Shown here piece after piece: positions 25,507-33,549 of a stretch of DNA of 57,674 bases; position 1 is the stretch's first letter; every line of letters starts with the position of its first letter. Below the pieces are notes generated by a model, which did no database searches, was not told where the DNA came from, and saw nothing but the letters and a program-made list of their open reading frames with translations. The position numbers and the translations under genes are program-made. This DNA is from Rhodospirillaceae bacterium. Its GTDB lineage: Bacteria > Pseudomonadota > Alphaproteobacteria > Thalassobaculales > Thalassobaculaceae. The DNA is taken from contig PANE01000017.1 of assembly GCA_002708305.1 (NCBI GenBank), positions 11,847 to 69,520 of the forward strand, given 5' to 3'.

Positions 25507-26322
25507 TTACAGCCTACTCTTTTTTTCGTCTGTAATTGCCTTTGTTAATCGTAATAGCCGATGGTGAATTCTGGCATTTGCTGCTAATATTTCGGTTTTA
25601 TAAGACATTTTGATGCCGCCGGTTAAATCGGTGATATATCCACCGGCTTCTTTTACAATAATAATACCGGCTGCCATTTCCCAAGGTAATATTTGGGGGT
25701 GCCAAAAGCCATCCAATCTACCGGCAGCTATATATGCTAGATCTAAGGAAGTAGAACCTAAATCTCTTATCGCTCCAGATGCGTTTCCAATTTCAGCTAT
25801 ATAATCATTATGTCCGTCAGCATTAATGGCTTCTGAGTGAAACTCTGTTGCTATTAAACAATTCACAAGATCTCGACGTTCAGAAATACGTATTCTGCTA
25901 TCATTCAAAAATGCTCCTAACCCTTTTTCAGCCCAAAACAATTCATCTCTGGTCGGATCATAGATAGCGCCCGCGACCAATTCTCCTTCCTCCTCTAGAC
26001 CGATGGATATTGACCAATGAGGTATACCATGTAAAAAATTTGTAATTCCATTTAGTGGGTCCACAATCCACTTCCTGTTTTTTGGGTCGTTACTCTCAGT
26101 AGATTTTGCATGTTTAACAATAAGCCCATAATCGGGTCTAGCATATGCAAGTTCCTCACTTATCTTTTTCTGTGATGCTGAATTCGCAGTGATTGCAAAA
26201 TCTTTGGGGCCTTTTCGTGATGCTTGCAGTTGTTCAACCTCTCCGAAATCACGTAAAAGAGATTTCGAGGCTTTATAACAAGTTCTAGCCATGACGTTGA
26301 TTATTGCTGTTCGGGTCGCCAT
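25507..26322 (-). CDS. suhB: SuhB-family (inositol monophosphatase fold) protein, degenerate active site
   Basis: A 271-residue IMPase-fold protein in the usual alphaproteobacterial place beside efp. The fold is clear, but metal ligands are altered. The family EE.G motif is KHAK (segment LIVKHAKSTES), DPLDGTTNF is DPLNGITNFLHG, and WD.AAG is WEMAAG. Thus two or three of the acidic Mg ligands are changed, and the catalytic Thr region is Ile. Phosphatase activity is doubtful. E. coli SuhB also acts without catalysis in rRNA antitermination, and a structural role of that kind is a reasonable inference. Length is normal and there is no frameshift, so the protein appears to be under selection. Confidence 0.85.
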   Translation of the reverse strand: MATRTAIINVMARTCYKASKSLLRDFGEVEQLQASRKGPKDFAITANSASQKKISEELAYARPDYGLIVKHAKSTESNDPKNRKWIVDPLNGITNFLHGIPHWSISIGLEEEGELVAGAIYDPTRDELFWAEKGLGAFLNDSRIRISERRDLVNCLIATEFHSEAINADGHNDYIAEIGNASGAIRDLGSTSLDLAYIAAGRLDGFWHPQILPWEMAAGIIIVKEAGGYITDLTGGIKMSYKTEILAANARIHHRLLRLTKAITDEKKSRL

Positions 26323-26351
26323 AACTTCTCCAATTTGTAACTCTTGTTAGG

Positions 26352-26918
26352 CTAATCTTTAGCTCTTTCAACGTAACTTCCGTCCTCAGGTTTTATAACA
26401 ACCCTAACACCAGCTCCTATATGTGGGGGCACCATAATGCGGGCACCATTCTCTAGAATGGCTGGTTTAAAAGACGAAGATGCTGTCTGCCCTTTGACTA
26501 CGGCATCTGCTTCTACTATTTCCACTATAACCGTGTCCGGTAGGATTACGGATAAAGCCTCGCTTTCAAAACTCTCGATAGTTACGTCCATGCCGTCCTG
26601 CAGATAGATTTCTTTCCCACTTAATAGTGCGACATTGATAATAGTTTGTTCATATGTCTCGGAGTCCATAAAGGTGAGCATATCTGCATCACGGAATAAG
26701 AACTGAGCCTTAGTTTGTTCTAAACGGACACGCTCTACTTGCGCATCTGCTCTAAACCGTTCATTGAGCTTGCTCCCATTTCTGATGTCTTTTAATTCAA
26801 CTTGATTGAAAGCACCGCCCTTTCCAGGTTTGACTGCCTGTGTTTTTACAGCGACCCAAAGTCGACTGTTATGCTCTATAATATTACCAACACGAATAGC
26901 ATTTCCATTTATCTTCAT
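26352..26918 (-). CDS. efp: Elongation factor P
   Basis: A 188-residue three-domain EF-P that relieves ribosome stalling at polyproline. The N-terminal KOW-like domain carries the tip loop KPGKGGAF with the lysine that is modified in many bacteria (K34 region). Two OB domains follow: SETYEQ near residue 90 and the C-terminal GA.VMVP..I..G..V.....YV.R.. pattern, seen here as IMVPPHIGAGVRVVI. No epmA/epmB or earP gene is in the window, so the modification type is unknown. It lies 29 bases upstream of suhB on the same strand. Confidence 0.95.
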   Translation of the reverse strand: MKINGNAIRVGNIIEHNSRLWVAVKTQAVKPGKGGAFNQVELKDIRNGSKLNERFRADAQVERVRLEQTKAQFLFRDADMLTFMDSETYEQTIINVALLSGKEIYLQDGMDVTIESFESEALSVILPDTVIVEIVEADAVVKGQTASSSFKPAILENGARIMVPPHIGAGVRVVIKPEDGSYVERAKD

Positions 26919-26937
26919 CTGAACACTCCGTGGGAAT

Positions 26938-26980
26938 AAAAAAACAGACGTGGCGTTTTAACAGGGTGATGATAGTCTGT
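26938..26980 (-). terminator. Possible terminator after thiE
   Basis: On the minus strand ACAGAC (26980-26975) and GTCTGT (26949-26944) can form a 6-bp stem enclosing about 25 bases, followed by a run of seven T. The large loop makes it a weak candidate. It lies between thiE and efp. Confidence 0.35.
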
Positions 26981-27015
26981 CCATCAAACTATAGGCCCTT
27001 TCTTTTCCGAATTCT

Positions 27016-27654
27016 TTATGAATACATACCAAACATCTTATTAAAAGCTTTTACGGCCGCTGCTTCCCCATCTTGATAGTTCCAAACGCCGTCTATTATT
27101 GCTAGAAAATCTGTCCCCGACGCTATTAAAGGCTTACAGTTATCAACAGTTATACCGCCAATCGCTACTGACGGCACTGTAGTAGTGTCATTCCACCATT
27201 TGATTGTTTTTAAATCTGCGGGGGTAGCTTCAGGTTTTGTCTCAGTTTGGAAAAAAGCTCCAAAGGCGACGTACTCAGCCCCACTTTCTGCCGCCTCTAC
27301 AGCCAAATGTCTAGAATTTTTACACGTTACCCCTACCGTAAGGTCTGACCCCATAATTGAACGCGCCTCATTATAGCTTACATCAGCCTGCCCAACATGC
27401 ACGCCATCACAGCCTGTAACCATTGCTAAGTCAGGCCTATCGTTCATTATCAGTGGTATCCGATAACTATGGCAGATAGGCAGAAGTGCTTCTGCGGCAA
27501 GCTTAATGGCATCGTCTTCTACGTTCTTGAGCCGCAACTGCAGACAGGCAACTGGTCCCGCATCCAAAGCGATATTTAACCGTTTGGAAAACCAATTAAG
27601 ATCAAACCTGGCTGGTGTTATAAGGTAGAGCTGACACTTTGACTTTTTATCCAT
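27016..27654 (-). CDS. thiE: Thiamine-phosphate synthase
   Basis: A 212-residue TIM-barrel enzyme that joins the pyrimidine and thiazole phosphates of thiamine. Recognisable are LQLRLKN (substrate-binding strand), MNDRPDLAMVTGCDGVHVGQADV (the NDR..LA...GADGVHLGQ.D motif), GVTCKNS, YVAFGAFFQTETKP and VAIGGITVDN. It sits between the aldolase gene and efp on the minus strand, the usual alphaproteobacterial arrangement. A 53-base upstream gap leaves no room for a TPP riboswitch. thiD is far away at 49357. Confidence 0.92.
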   Translation of the reverse strand: MDKKSKCQLYLITPARFDLNWFSKRLNIALDAGPVACLQLRLKNVEDDAIKLAAEALLPICHSYRIPLIMNDRPDLAMVTGCDGVHVGQADVSYNEARSIMGSDLTVGVTCKNSRHLAVEAAESGAEYVAFGAFFQTETKPEATPADLKTIKWWNDTTTVPSVAIGGITVDNCKPLIASGTDFLAIIDGVWNYQDGEAAAVKAFNKMFGMYS

Positions 27655-27707
27655 TTAAAATTTATAACCCAAAGCACACAACACCCCAACCCTCATGAGA
27701 AAATTGA

Positions 27708-28637
27708 TTACGCTCGGTTTCTATAGATATTTATTATTTTATCAAGCATAGCTGCCGCTTCGTTTCTCGGACGCTGAAACGTGTTCCTGCCTATGATTGA
27801 TCCCGAAGCGCCACCATCTCTAAGTTGTATGATTTCTGAAAACAATCCATCTAAATCTTTAGCCTCGCCTCCTGAAAAGACTACCAACCTTCTACCATTA
27901 AAGGACGATTGGATAACGTGTTTTATACGGTCACTAAGGGTATCTATTTTGATCCCATTATTTTCGTAGGCTTTTTTTGCAGCGCTTAATTCGATGTGAT
28001 TTGTTGGTGGCTTAACTTTAATGATATGAGCACCCGATAGGGCCGCCATATGAGCCGCATACGCGACTATATCTATTGCAGTCTCACCTTGCTTGGACAA
28101 ACCTCCCCCACGAGGATATGACCATAAAACTACAGCCAAACCAAAAGCCTTTGCCTCTTCAGCAATTTCTTTAAAATCTGTCATCATATCGAATGCAGCA
28201 TCGGATCCTGGGTAGATAGTATATCCAACTGCAGAACACCCTAGTCGCAAAGCTTCCTGCACAGAACCTGTTATAGCCTGATTGGGTGCATCTTTCTCAC
28301 GAGAAAGACTATTCGAGCTATTGAGTTTCATTATGGAAGGGATTTGGCCGGCAAAGCTGTCTGCGCTCGCTTCTATCATTCCGAGAGGTGCAGCGTGAGC
28401 TGATAAACCCGCGTCTAAGGCCAATTGAAAATGGTAACGTGGATCGTAAGCGTCGGGGTTTGGGGCGAAACTTCTTGCAGGCCCATGCTCGAACCCCTGG
28501 TCAACAGGAAGTATAACGATTTTCCCTGTTCCACCCAAGCGCCCTTGCATCAAAATCCTAGCAAGATTTGCTTTTGTTCCTGGCGAGTCGCTTTCATAGT
28601 TATTTAAGATACGCTTTACGGCTCTAGTTATTTTCAT
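27708..28637 (-). CDS. fba: Fructose-bisphosphate aldolase class I (DhnA type)
   Basis: A 309-residue class I aldolase of the archaeal/DhnA family (no metal). It shows ILPVDQGFEHGP near residue 42, the GCSAVGYTIYPGSD strand and AHIIKVKPP, where the Schiff-base lysine is expected. The end shows VVFSGGEAKD and GRNTFQRP. It acts in glycolysis/gluconeogenesis and the Calvin-type carbon rearrangements, together with the neighbouring gap and tkt. AAGGAG is not obvious upstream; GGAGTAACAAA precedes the ATG. pgk, which commonly separates gap and fba in relatives, is absent here. Confidence 0.92.
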   Translation of the reverse strand: MKITRAVKRILNNYESDSPGTKANLARILMQGRLGGTGKIVILPVDQGFEHGPARSFAPNPDAYDPRYHFQLALDAGLSAHAAPLGMIEASADSFAGQIPSIMKLNSSNSLSREKDAPNQAITGSVQEALRLGCSAVGYTIYPGSDAAFDMMTDFKEIAEEAKAFGLAVVLWSYPRGGGLSKQGETAIDIVAYAAHMAALSGAHIIKVKPPTNHIELSAAKKAYENNGIKIDTLSDRIKHVIQSSFNGRRLVVFSGGEAKDLDGLFSEIIQLRDGGASGSIIGRNTFQRPRNEAAAMLDKIINIYRNRA

Positions 28638-28679
28638 TTTGTTACTCCTTAAGTCTCTCAGAATGCCATTTTACTGATT

Positions 28680-29690
28680 TTATAATGTTTTTGCCACTAC
28701 TGCAGCTGTATCAGACATTCGGTTTGAAAAACCCCACTCATTATCATACCATGATAATACTCTTACCAGCCCGCCTTCTATAACCTGCGTTTGGCTTAGA
28801 TCGAAAGTTGAACTATGTGGGTTATGATTGAAGTCAACAGAGACTAGGGGTTCTTCGTTTATGCCAAGGACGCCTTTAAGTGGTCCTTCTGTTGATGCGG
28901 CTATTACAGCCTCATTCACTTCACTAACATTAGTCTTTCTTTTTGGGATGAATTTGAAGTCTATAAGACTTACATTTGACGTTGGTACCCGAATAGCTGT
29001 GCCATCTAATTTACCAAGTAGCTCCGGCATTACCAGTCCCACTGCTTTGGCCGCACCGGTTGAGGTGGGGATCATTGACGTAGCAGCAGAGCGCGCTCTA
29101 TGTAAATCACCATGGAAAGTGTCTAAGGTTGGCTGATCACTTGTGAAAGCATGAATTGTTGTCATATAGCCGGATGTTATTCCTATAGAGTTATTGAGAA
29201 CATAAGCTACCGGGGCTAGGCAATTCGTAGTGCACGAGGCATTGGAAATCACAGTGTGTTCAGAATTAATTTTATCGTGGTTAACGCCGTAAACAACTGT
29301 CAAGTCCGCCCCATTCGCCGGGGCAGATATAATAACTCTCTGTGCACCGGCTTTTAAATGCATGGCAGCTTTCTCACGATCGGTAAAAATGCCAGTACAT
29401 TCTAAAACAATATCAACGTTTAAAGCCTTGTGTGGTAATTTGCTGGGGTCCCGCTCGGCGGTGACTTTTATTGGGCCTCGACCAAGATCAATTGTATCAT
29501 CTTTAACCACAATATGCCCTGGAAAGCGACCATGATTACTGTCCCATTTCAGTAGATGCGCATTTGCTTCTACTGACCCAAGATCGTTTATAGCAACGAT
29601 ACGTAAATCTTCTCGATTACTCTCATAAAGAGCGCGTAAAACTAACCGCCCGATACGCCCAAATCCATTAATTGCTACATTGACTGCCAT
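28680..29690 (-). CDS. gap: Glyceraldehyde-3-phosphate dehydrogenase, type I
   Basis: A 336-residue GAPDH. It has INGFGRIGRLVLRAL at the N-terminus, the catalytic cysteine in SNASCTTNCLAP (about residue 153), the phosphate site segment STGAAKAVG, and WYDNEWGFSNRM near the end. All catalytic features are intact. GGAG precedes the ATG by seven bases. It follows tkt by 38 bases and is followed by the aldolase after 42 bases, so a tkt-gap-fba carbon-metabolism operon is likely. Confidence 0.96.
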   Translation of the reverse strand: MAVNVAINGFGRIGRLVLRALYESNREDLRIVAINDLGSVEANAHLLKWDSNHGRFPGHIVVKDDTIDLGRGPIKVTAERDPSKLPHKALNVDIVLECTGIFTDREKAAMHLKAGAQRVIISAPANGADLTVVYGVNHDKINSEHTVISNASCTTNCLAPVAYVLNNSIGITSGYMTTIHAFTSDQPTLDTFHGDLHRARSAATSMIPTSTGAAKAVGLVMPELLGKLDGTAIRVPTSNVSLIDFKFIPKRKTNVSEVNEAVIAASTEGPLKGVLGINEEPLVSVDFNHNPHSSTFDLSQTQVIEGGLVRVLSWYDNEWGFSNRMSDTAAVVAKTL

Positions 29691-29728
29691 ATATTTTTCT
29701 CCTGGCTAATATTTTATTAGTTTTACGA

Positions 29729-31747
29729 TTAGGTAGAAATTTGTTGCTTTGCAGACTTGATTATTACTTCGGTGGTGATATTGAAGTGTTTGTACAGGCT
29801 GTCAGCTGGTGCAGAGGCGCCAAACCCATCCATTCCAACAAACTGACCATTTCTTCCAAGCATTCTATCCCAGCTCTGCCGAAGACCAGCCTCTACAACA
29901 ATTAATTTAGATCCCGGCGTAATGACCGAGTCTTGGTAATGTTGAGTTTGGGAACGAAAAAGTTCACAGCTTGGCATTGAAATCACTGCGGTTGCTATAC
30001 CCTCTTTTTCTAATTGGATTTGAGCTTCAATAGCTAATGAAACTTCAGACCCGGTCGCTACTATTGTGACCGCTCTGGTTACAGCTTTTGTCTCTCTGAG
30101 AATATATCCACCTAATCCAGATAAGTTTGTATCGGAGACTTGCAATCTAACTAAAGGTAAATTTTGTCTGCTCAATGCAATGACAGATGGCGTGTTTAAT
30201 GCCGTTAGAGCAAGATGCCAACATTCCATAGTTTCTATCGAATCTGCTGGCCTAAAAACATTTAAATTAGGGATAACCCTAAGGGCCGCTAGGTGCTCGA
30301 TGGGTTGGTGTGTAGGGCCATCTTCCCCTAATCCTATTGAGTCGTGGGTCATCACATAAATTGTTCGTAAACCCATAAGAGCCGCCAATCGGATCGATGG
30401 ACGGCAGTAATCTGTGAAGACTAAAAAGGTTCCACCGTACGGTATAATTCCGCCATGCAACGCCATTCCGTTCATCACTGCGGCCATGGCGTGTTCTCTC
30501 ACCCCAAAATGGATATAATTACCATTTGGGTTTTCTTTGTTGAGTATACTGTGCGACCCTGTTTTGGTATTATTCGATCCGGTGAGGTCAGCCGACCCAC
30601 CAAGGAGTTCTGGTAAAACTGGTGTTAGCACTTCCAGAGTCTTTTGAGACGCTACCCTTGTGGCAACTTTCGGCTGTTCATTTACCAAAGCTATCTCGTG
30701 AGCTTTCAAGGCTTCCTTTACGGCGTTATTGACTGCACCAGTCAAAGCGTTAGTGAAATCATTTTTCACGACTTGTTCAGTGTTATTTAGACGTTTAGTC
30801 CATGCATCTCGCAAGTGGGCGTTTCGATCCCCAATATCCCTCCATATTGTTAAAAGATCGGCAGGAATATCAAAAGGTTCGTTGGGCCAGTCTAATGTGT
30901 TCCTCACAAGAGCGATCTCTTCTAAACCTAATGGTGCCCCGTGAGAACCGGCTGTTCCTCCCTTGTTGGGAGAGCCATATCCAATTTTGGTGCGTGCGGC
31001 TATTAAGGATGGCTTGGGCGATAACTTTGCATCTTCAAGTGCATGGGATATTGCGACAGGGTCATGTCCATCGATAGAAATTGTGTGCCAGCCATAGGCA
31101 TTAAATCGGGCTAAAGTGTCTTCAGAGACTGTTAGGCTCGTCGGCCCATCGATCGAGATACCATTATCATCAAAGATCACTATTAGTTTTTCTAATTGGT
31201 GATGCCCTGCTAGTGATGCTGCCTCGTGGCTTATACCCTCCATAAGACAGCCATCTCCTGCGATACAATAGGTATGGTGATTGACTAATTTTGGGCCAAA
31301 GCGTCCTTGAAGTTTTCGTTCTGTCAGAGCCATGCCCACCGCGTTGGCAAAACCTTGTCCTAGAGGTCCTGTCGTTGTCTCAATTCCTGTGGCCGCACCA
31401 AACTCAGGATGCCCAGCCGTTCTTGCCCCAAATTGTCTAAAATTTTTCAATTCATCGATAGACATATCGGGATAGCCCGTAAGATACAGCAAGGCGTACA
31501 ATAGCATTGATCCATGTCCGGCCGATAATATAAATCGATCTCGGTCAGGCCAATCTGGTTTTTTGGGATCGAATTTGATAAAATTAGAAAATAAAACTGT
31601 CGCTACATCCGCCATTCCCATTGGCATTCCTGGATGACCCGATTTAGCCTGCTCAACTGCGTCAATGGCTAAAACACGTATTGCGTTAGCTAGTCTAAAA
31701 TGTTGATCAGTCGTGATATTATTTTTTATATTAGTTCCCACGCTCAT
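29729..31747 (-). CDS. tkt: Transketolase
   Basis: A 672-residue transketolase of normal length. The ThDP-binding half shows SGHPGMPMGMAD, TTGPLGQGFANAVG and the GDGCLMEGISHEA motif. The pyrimidine half shows FGVREHAMAAVMNG, and the sugar-phosphate residues lie in SIGLGEDGPTHQPIEH. It transfers two-carbon units in the pentose phosphate pathway. It heads the minus-strand tkt-gap-fba-thiE-efp-suhB run. Its upstream region contains a stable hairpin (31837-31861) in the probable leader. Confidence 0.96.
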   Translation of the reverse strand: MSVGTNIKNNITTDQHFRLANAIRVLAIDAVEQAKSGHPGMPMGMADVATVLFSNFIKFDPKKPDWPDRDRFILSAGHGSMLLYALLYLTGYPDMSIDELKNFRQFGARTAGHPEFGAATGIETTTGPLGQGFANAVGMALTERKLQGRFGPKLVNHHTYCIAGDGCLMEGISHEAASLAGHHQLEKLIVIFDDNGISIDGPTSLTVSEDTLARFNAYGWHTISIDGHDPVAISHALEDAKLSPKPSLIAARTKIGYGSPNKGGTAGSHGAPLGLEEIALVRNTLDWPNEPFDIPADLLTIWRDIGDRNAHLRDAWTKRLNNTEQVVKNDFTNALTGAVNNAVKEALKAHEIALVNEQPKVATRVASQKTLEVLTPVLPELLGGSADLTGSNNTKTGSHSILNKENPNGNYIHFGVREHAMAAVMNGMALHGGIIPYGGTFLVFTDYCRPSIRLAALMGLRTIYVMTHDSIGLGEDGPTHQPIEHLAALRVIPNLNVFRPADSIETMECWHLALTALNTPSVIALSRQNLPLVRLQVSDTNLSGLGGYILRETKAVTRAVTIVATGSEVSLAIEAQIQLEKEGIATAVISMPSCELFRSQTQHYQDSVITPGSKLIVVEAGLRQSWDRMLGRNGQFVGMDGFGASAPADSLYKHFNITTEVIIKSAKQQIST

Positions 31748-31836
31748 TCTTTACCTTGCTGTTTCACCAAATTTTATCGATGATCTCGTCGACTCATTCG
31801 ATAAAGCTCAAATCAACTCGTTGAAGTTTCCGTTAA

Positions 31837-31861
31837 AGGGCATTTCTATGGAAAATGCCCT
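31837..31861 (-). repeat. Inverted repeat AGGGCATTT-N7-AAATGCCCT in the tkt leader
   Basis: A perfect 9-bp stem with a seven-base loop lies 90-114 bases upstream of the tkt start codon. No T-run follows on either strand, so it is not a simple terminator. It could be a leader RNA hairpin or an operator for a dimeric regulator. Confidence 0.5.
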
Positions 31862-32124
31862 GACCTTTATGCTTACGTCAACTGTCTATTATTCTGAAGT
31901 GTCAATGTTCTAAATAATTATAAGTACGATAAGACATGTCTAAAAATTTAAATTTATAAAAAACTGCTTACAACGACCACCATTTCTCTGAAATTTAGAA
32001 TAAATTAGATTAGTGGAAGATTATCTTTAAGCAAAGAATATCCACCTCTCCGAATTAAAGAGCAGCAGAAAAAAATAAATCCTCTGGTATCTTTGCTACG
32101 GTTTATAGTAATAACGATGCATGG

Positions 32125-32154
32125 TTGACTGTTGGGTAACATGGCAGATATTGT
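32125..32154 (+). promoter_or_regulatory. Candidate sigma-70 promoter of the zapA-6S unit
   Basis: TTGACT (32125-32130) is followed by GATATT (32147-32152, spacer 16) or TATTGT (32149-32154, spacer 18). It would start transcription near 32160, just before the GTG start at 32193. That argues against the longer upstream reading of the coiled-coil gene. Confidence 0.4.
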
Positions 32155-32192
32155 TGCTTTTGGTGTTGTTCCAAAAATTGGGGGGTGACCTT

Positions 32193-32414
32193 GTGGGTGC
32201 GTTGGACAAAGCTTTAGATCATCTCAAACTATCGATTAGTCGATTGGAAGCATCCGTCGCAACCAGTTCATCAAGAAAGAGCGAATCGGATCATAGGCAA
32301 GCGCAGATAGCAGAGTTGCAGGCCGAATGCGATCGCTTAACTGCAGTTACCCAGCAAGTAGATAAGGGCTTGGAAAAAACAATCGATCGACTGAAGTTTG
32401 TTTTAGAGGATTAA
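32193..32414 (+). CDS. Small coiled-coil protein upstream of zapA (DUF4164-like)
   Basis: A protein of about 73 residues that is almost entirely heptad-rich helix (ALDKALDHLKLSISRLEA, then AELQAECDRLTAV and TIDRLKFVLED). It overlaps the zapA start codon by one base (TAATG), which implies translational coupling. Many alphaproteobacteria carry a small coiled-coil gene of this type directly before zapA, and a role with ZapA in Z-ring assembly is inferred from that. The frame is open up to 32121, but I chose the GTG at 32193. The upstream residues (WVTWQILLLLVLF) overlap the predicted promoter and do not look conserved. Confidence 0.65.
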   Translation: MGALDKALDHLKLSISRLEASVATSSSRKSESDHRQAQIAELQAECDRLTAVTQQVDKGLEKTIDRLKFVLED

Positions 32415-32743
32415 TGTCAGTGGCTCAGGTTGATATAAACGTAAATAGCCAAAATTTTCAAATAGCTTGTGAGGACGGTCAGGAAGATAGATTGTTAGAC
32501 CTTGCTAAAATAGTTGACGAAAAAGTGATTGAGTTAGTCGATCAAGTTGGGCAAGTTGGGCAGAACCGCCTACTGGTTATGGCGGCTTTAGTTATCGCTG
32601 ACGAATTAGCGGATTATCGAGATTTGGCGAAAGAATCCGCTGAAGGAAAGACAGCTGAAGCAGATAACAAGATGGCAGCTTCAATTGAGGAATTATCTCA
32701 AAGAATAGAAAAGATTGCCGATTGGGTGAATGAGGCTTTATAA
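32414..32743 (+). CDS. zapA: Cell division protein ZapA
   Basis: A 109-residue FtsZ-ring-associated protein. The N-terminal globular part begins VAQVDINVNSQNFQIACEDGQEDRLLDLAKIVDEKV, the standard ZapA pattern. It is followed by a coiled coil (RLLVMAALVIADELADYRDLA and the helical tail). ZapA crosslinks FtsZ filaments at midcell. It is coupled to the upstream coiled-coil gene by a one-base overlap and is followed directly by the 6S RNA. Confidence 0.9.
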   Translation: MSVAQVDINVNSQNFQIACEDGQEDRLLDLAKIVDEKVIELVDQVGQVGQNRLLVMAALVIADELADYRDLAKESAEGKTAEADNKMAASIEELSQRIEKIADWVNEAL

Positions 32744-32744
32744 G

Positions 32745-32916
32745 AGGGTAGGACGGTTGCTACCTGACCCGACAGGCCGAGTTATCTCTGGGGCTATAAA
32801 TCATCCTTTGGGAGCTGCCCCTGCCAAGACCGTGGTCTTGGTATAGCGGTGCCCACCTGTATTATCAGGCCACAGAGGATATTCAGTGCCATCGATCTTG
32901 GTGGCTTCCGTTCTTT
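32745..32916 (+). ncRNA. ssrS: 6S RNA
   Basis: The gap between zapA and the 5-formyltetrahydrofolate cyclo-ligase gene is the classic 6S RNA locus, and its sequence folds accordingly. The closing stem is GGACGG/CCGTTC and GCTACC/GGTGGC (32751-32764 with 32900-32913), with a symmetric TT/TT internal loop. A large central bubble follows, and its 3' side carries a small hairpin, CCTG/CAGG (32856-32869). The terminal arm is GGGAGCTGC/GCGGTGCCC (32810-32818 with 32846-32854), capped by CCAAGAC-CGTG-GTCTTGG (32824-32841). 6S RNA mimics an open promoter and sequesters RNA polymerase in stationary phase. Ends are approximate. Confidence 0.82.
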
Positions 32917-32940
32917 GTTTATTTTAAGTATGATAAACAA

Positions 32941-33549
32941 ATGAGTTTTGAAGAGACCTCGCTTAGCGACATTAAATCGGAAAAAAGAATAATGAGGCGT
33001 GATGCGGAGTTTAGGCGTCAAAAGTTGGCGCGGAATGCTGGAGAGTTTGTTCCTCAACGACTGTTGGAAAACTTTACTGAAACCTGGAACCCACCGTCTT
33101 GGGCTGTAATCTCCGCTTTCTGGCCGTTTAAATCGGAATTGGACATCCGCTTATTGATCCACCATCTAAGTGGGAATGGATATTCTATAGCTTTGCCAGA
33201 AGTAACAAAGAAATGTGATCCGCTTCTCTTTAGGAAATGGACAAAAGACATCAAACTAGTGAAGGATAATTATGGTGTATTATGTCTTCCCGATAACGCT
33301 AAAATTGTGCTTCCAGATTGGCTGCTTGTGCCATTATTAGCTTTTGATAAGGCTGGGTTCAGACTTGGATATGGCGGTGGGTTTTATGATTTGACACTAG
33401 CAAAACTCAGGAAAGAAAAGAAAATATTTGCAATTGGAGTGGCTTATGACGATCAAATCGTTGAAAAGGTTCCTCGAGATCAGCATGATAGCAGACTGGA
33501 CGCCATTCTAACTGAAAGACAAGTTTATATTATGGGAGATAGTAAGTAA
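32941..33549 (+). CDS. ygfA: 5-formyltetrahydrofolate cyclo-ligase
   Basis: A 202-residue enzyme that converts 5-formyl-THF to 5,10-methenyl-THF with ATP. The N-terminal helix SEKRIMRRDAEFRRQKL carries the nucleotide-contacting Lys/Arg residues. The family motif is GYGGGFYD (about 150-157), preceded by LLVPLLAFDKAGFRL. It lies directly after 6S RNA, as in many proteobacteria, where the two are co-transcribed. Its TAA overlaps the ATG of the next gene by one base. Confidence 0.92.
   Translation: MSFEETSLSDIKSEKRIMRRDAEFRRQKLARNAGEFVPQRLLENFTETWNPPSWAVISAFWPFKSELDIRLLIHHLSGNGYSIALPEVTKKCDPLLFRKWTKDIKLVKDNYGVLCLPDNAKIVLPDWLLVPLLAFDKAGFRLGYGGGFYDLTLAKLRKEKKIFAIGVAYDDQIVEKVPRDQHDSRLDAILTERQVYIMGDSK

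Larger units (their letters stand above)
31748..32192. other. Intergenic region between tkt and the zapA operon
   Basis: This 445-base gap between divergent units is AT-rich and holds no convincing gene. It contains a perfect inverted repeat in the tkt leader (31837-31861) and a candidate promoter for the zapA unit (32125-32154). An open frame extends upstream into it from the coiled-coil gene, as far as 32121. That extension overlaps the promoter and looks non-coding. Confidence 0.6.

Noticed and set aside
32121-32192. N-terminal extension of the coiled-coil gene before zapA (hydrophobic WVTWQILLLLVLF)
   Set aside because: It overlaps a promoter-like TTGACT/GATATT pair and does not resemble the conserved start of these small coiled-coil proteins. 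The GTG at 32193 fits better.
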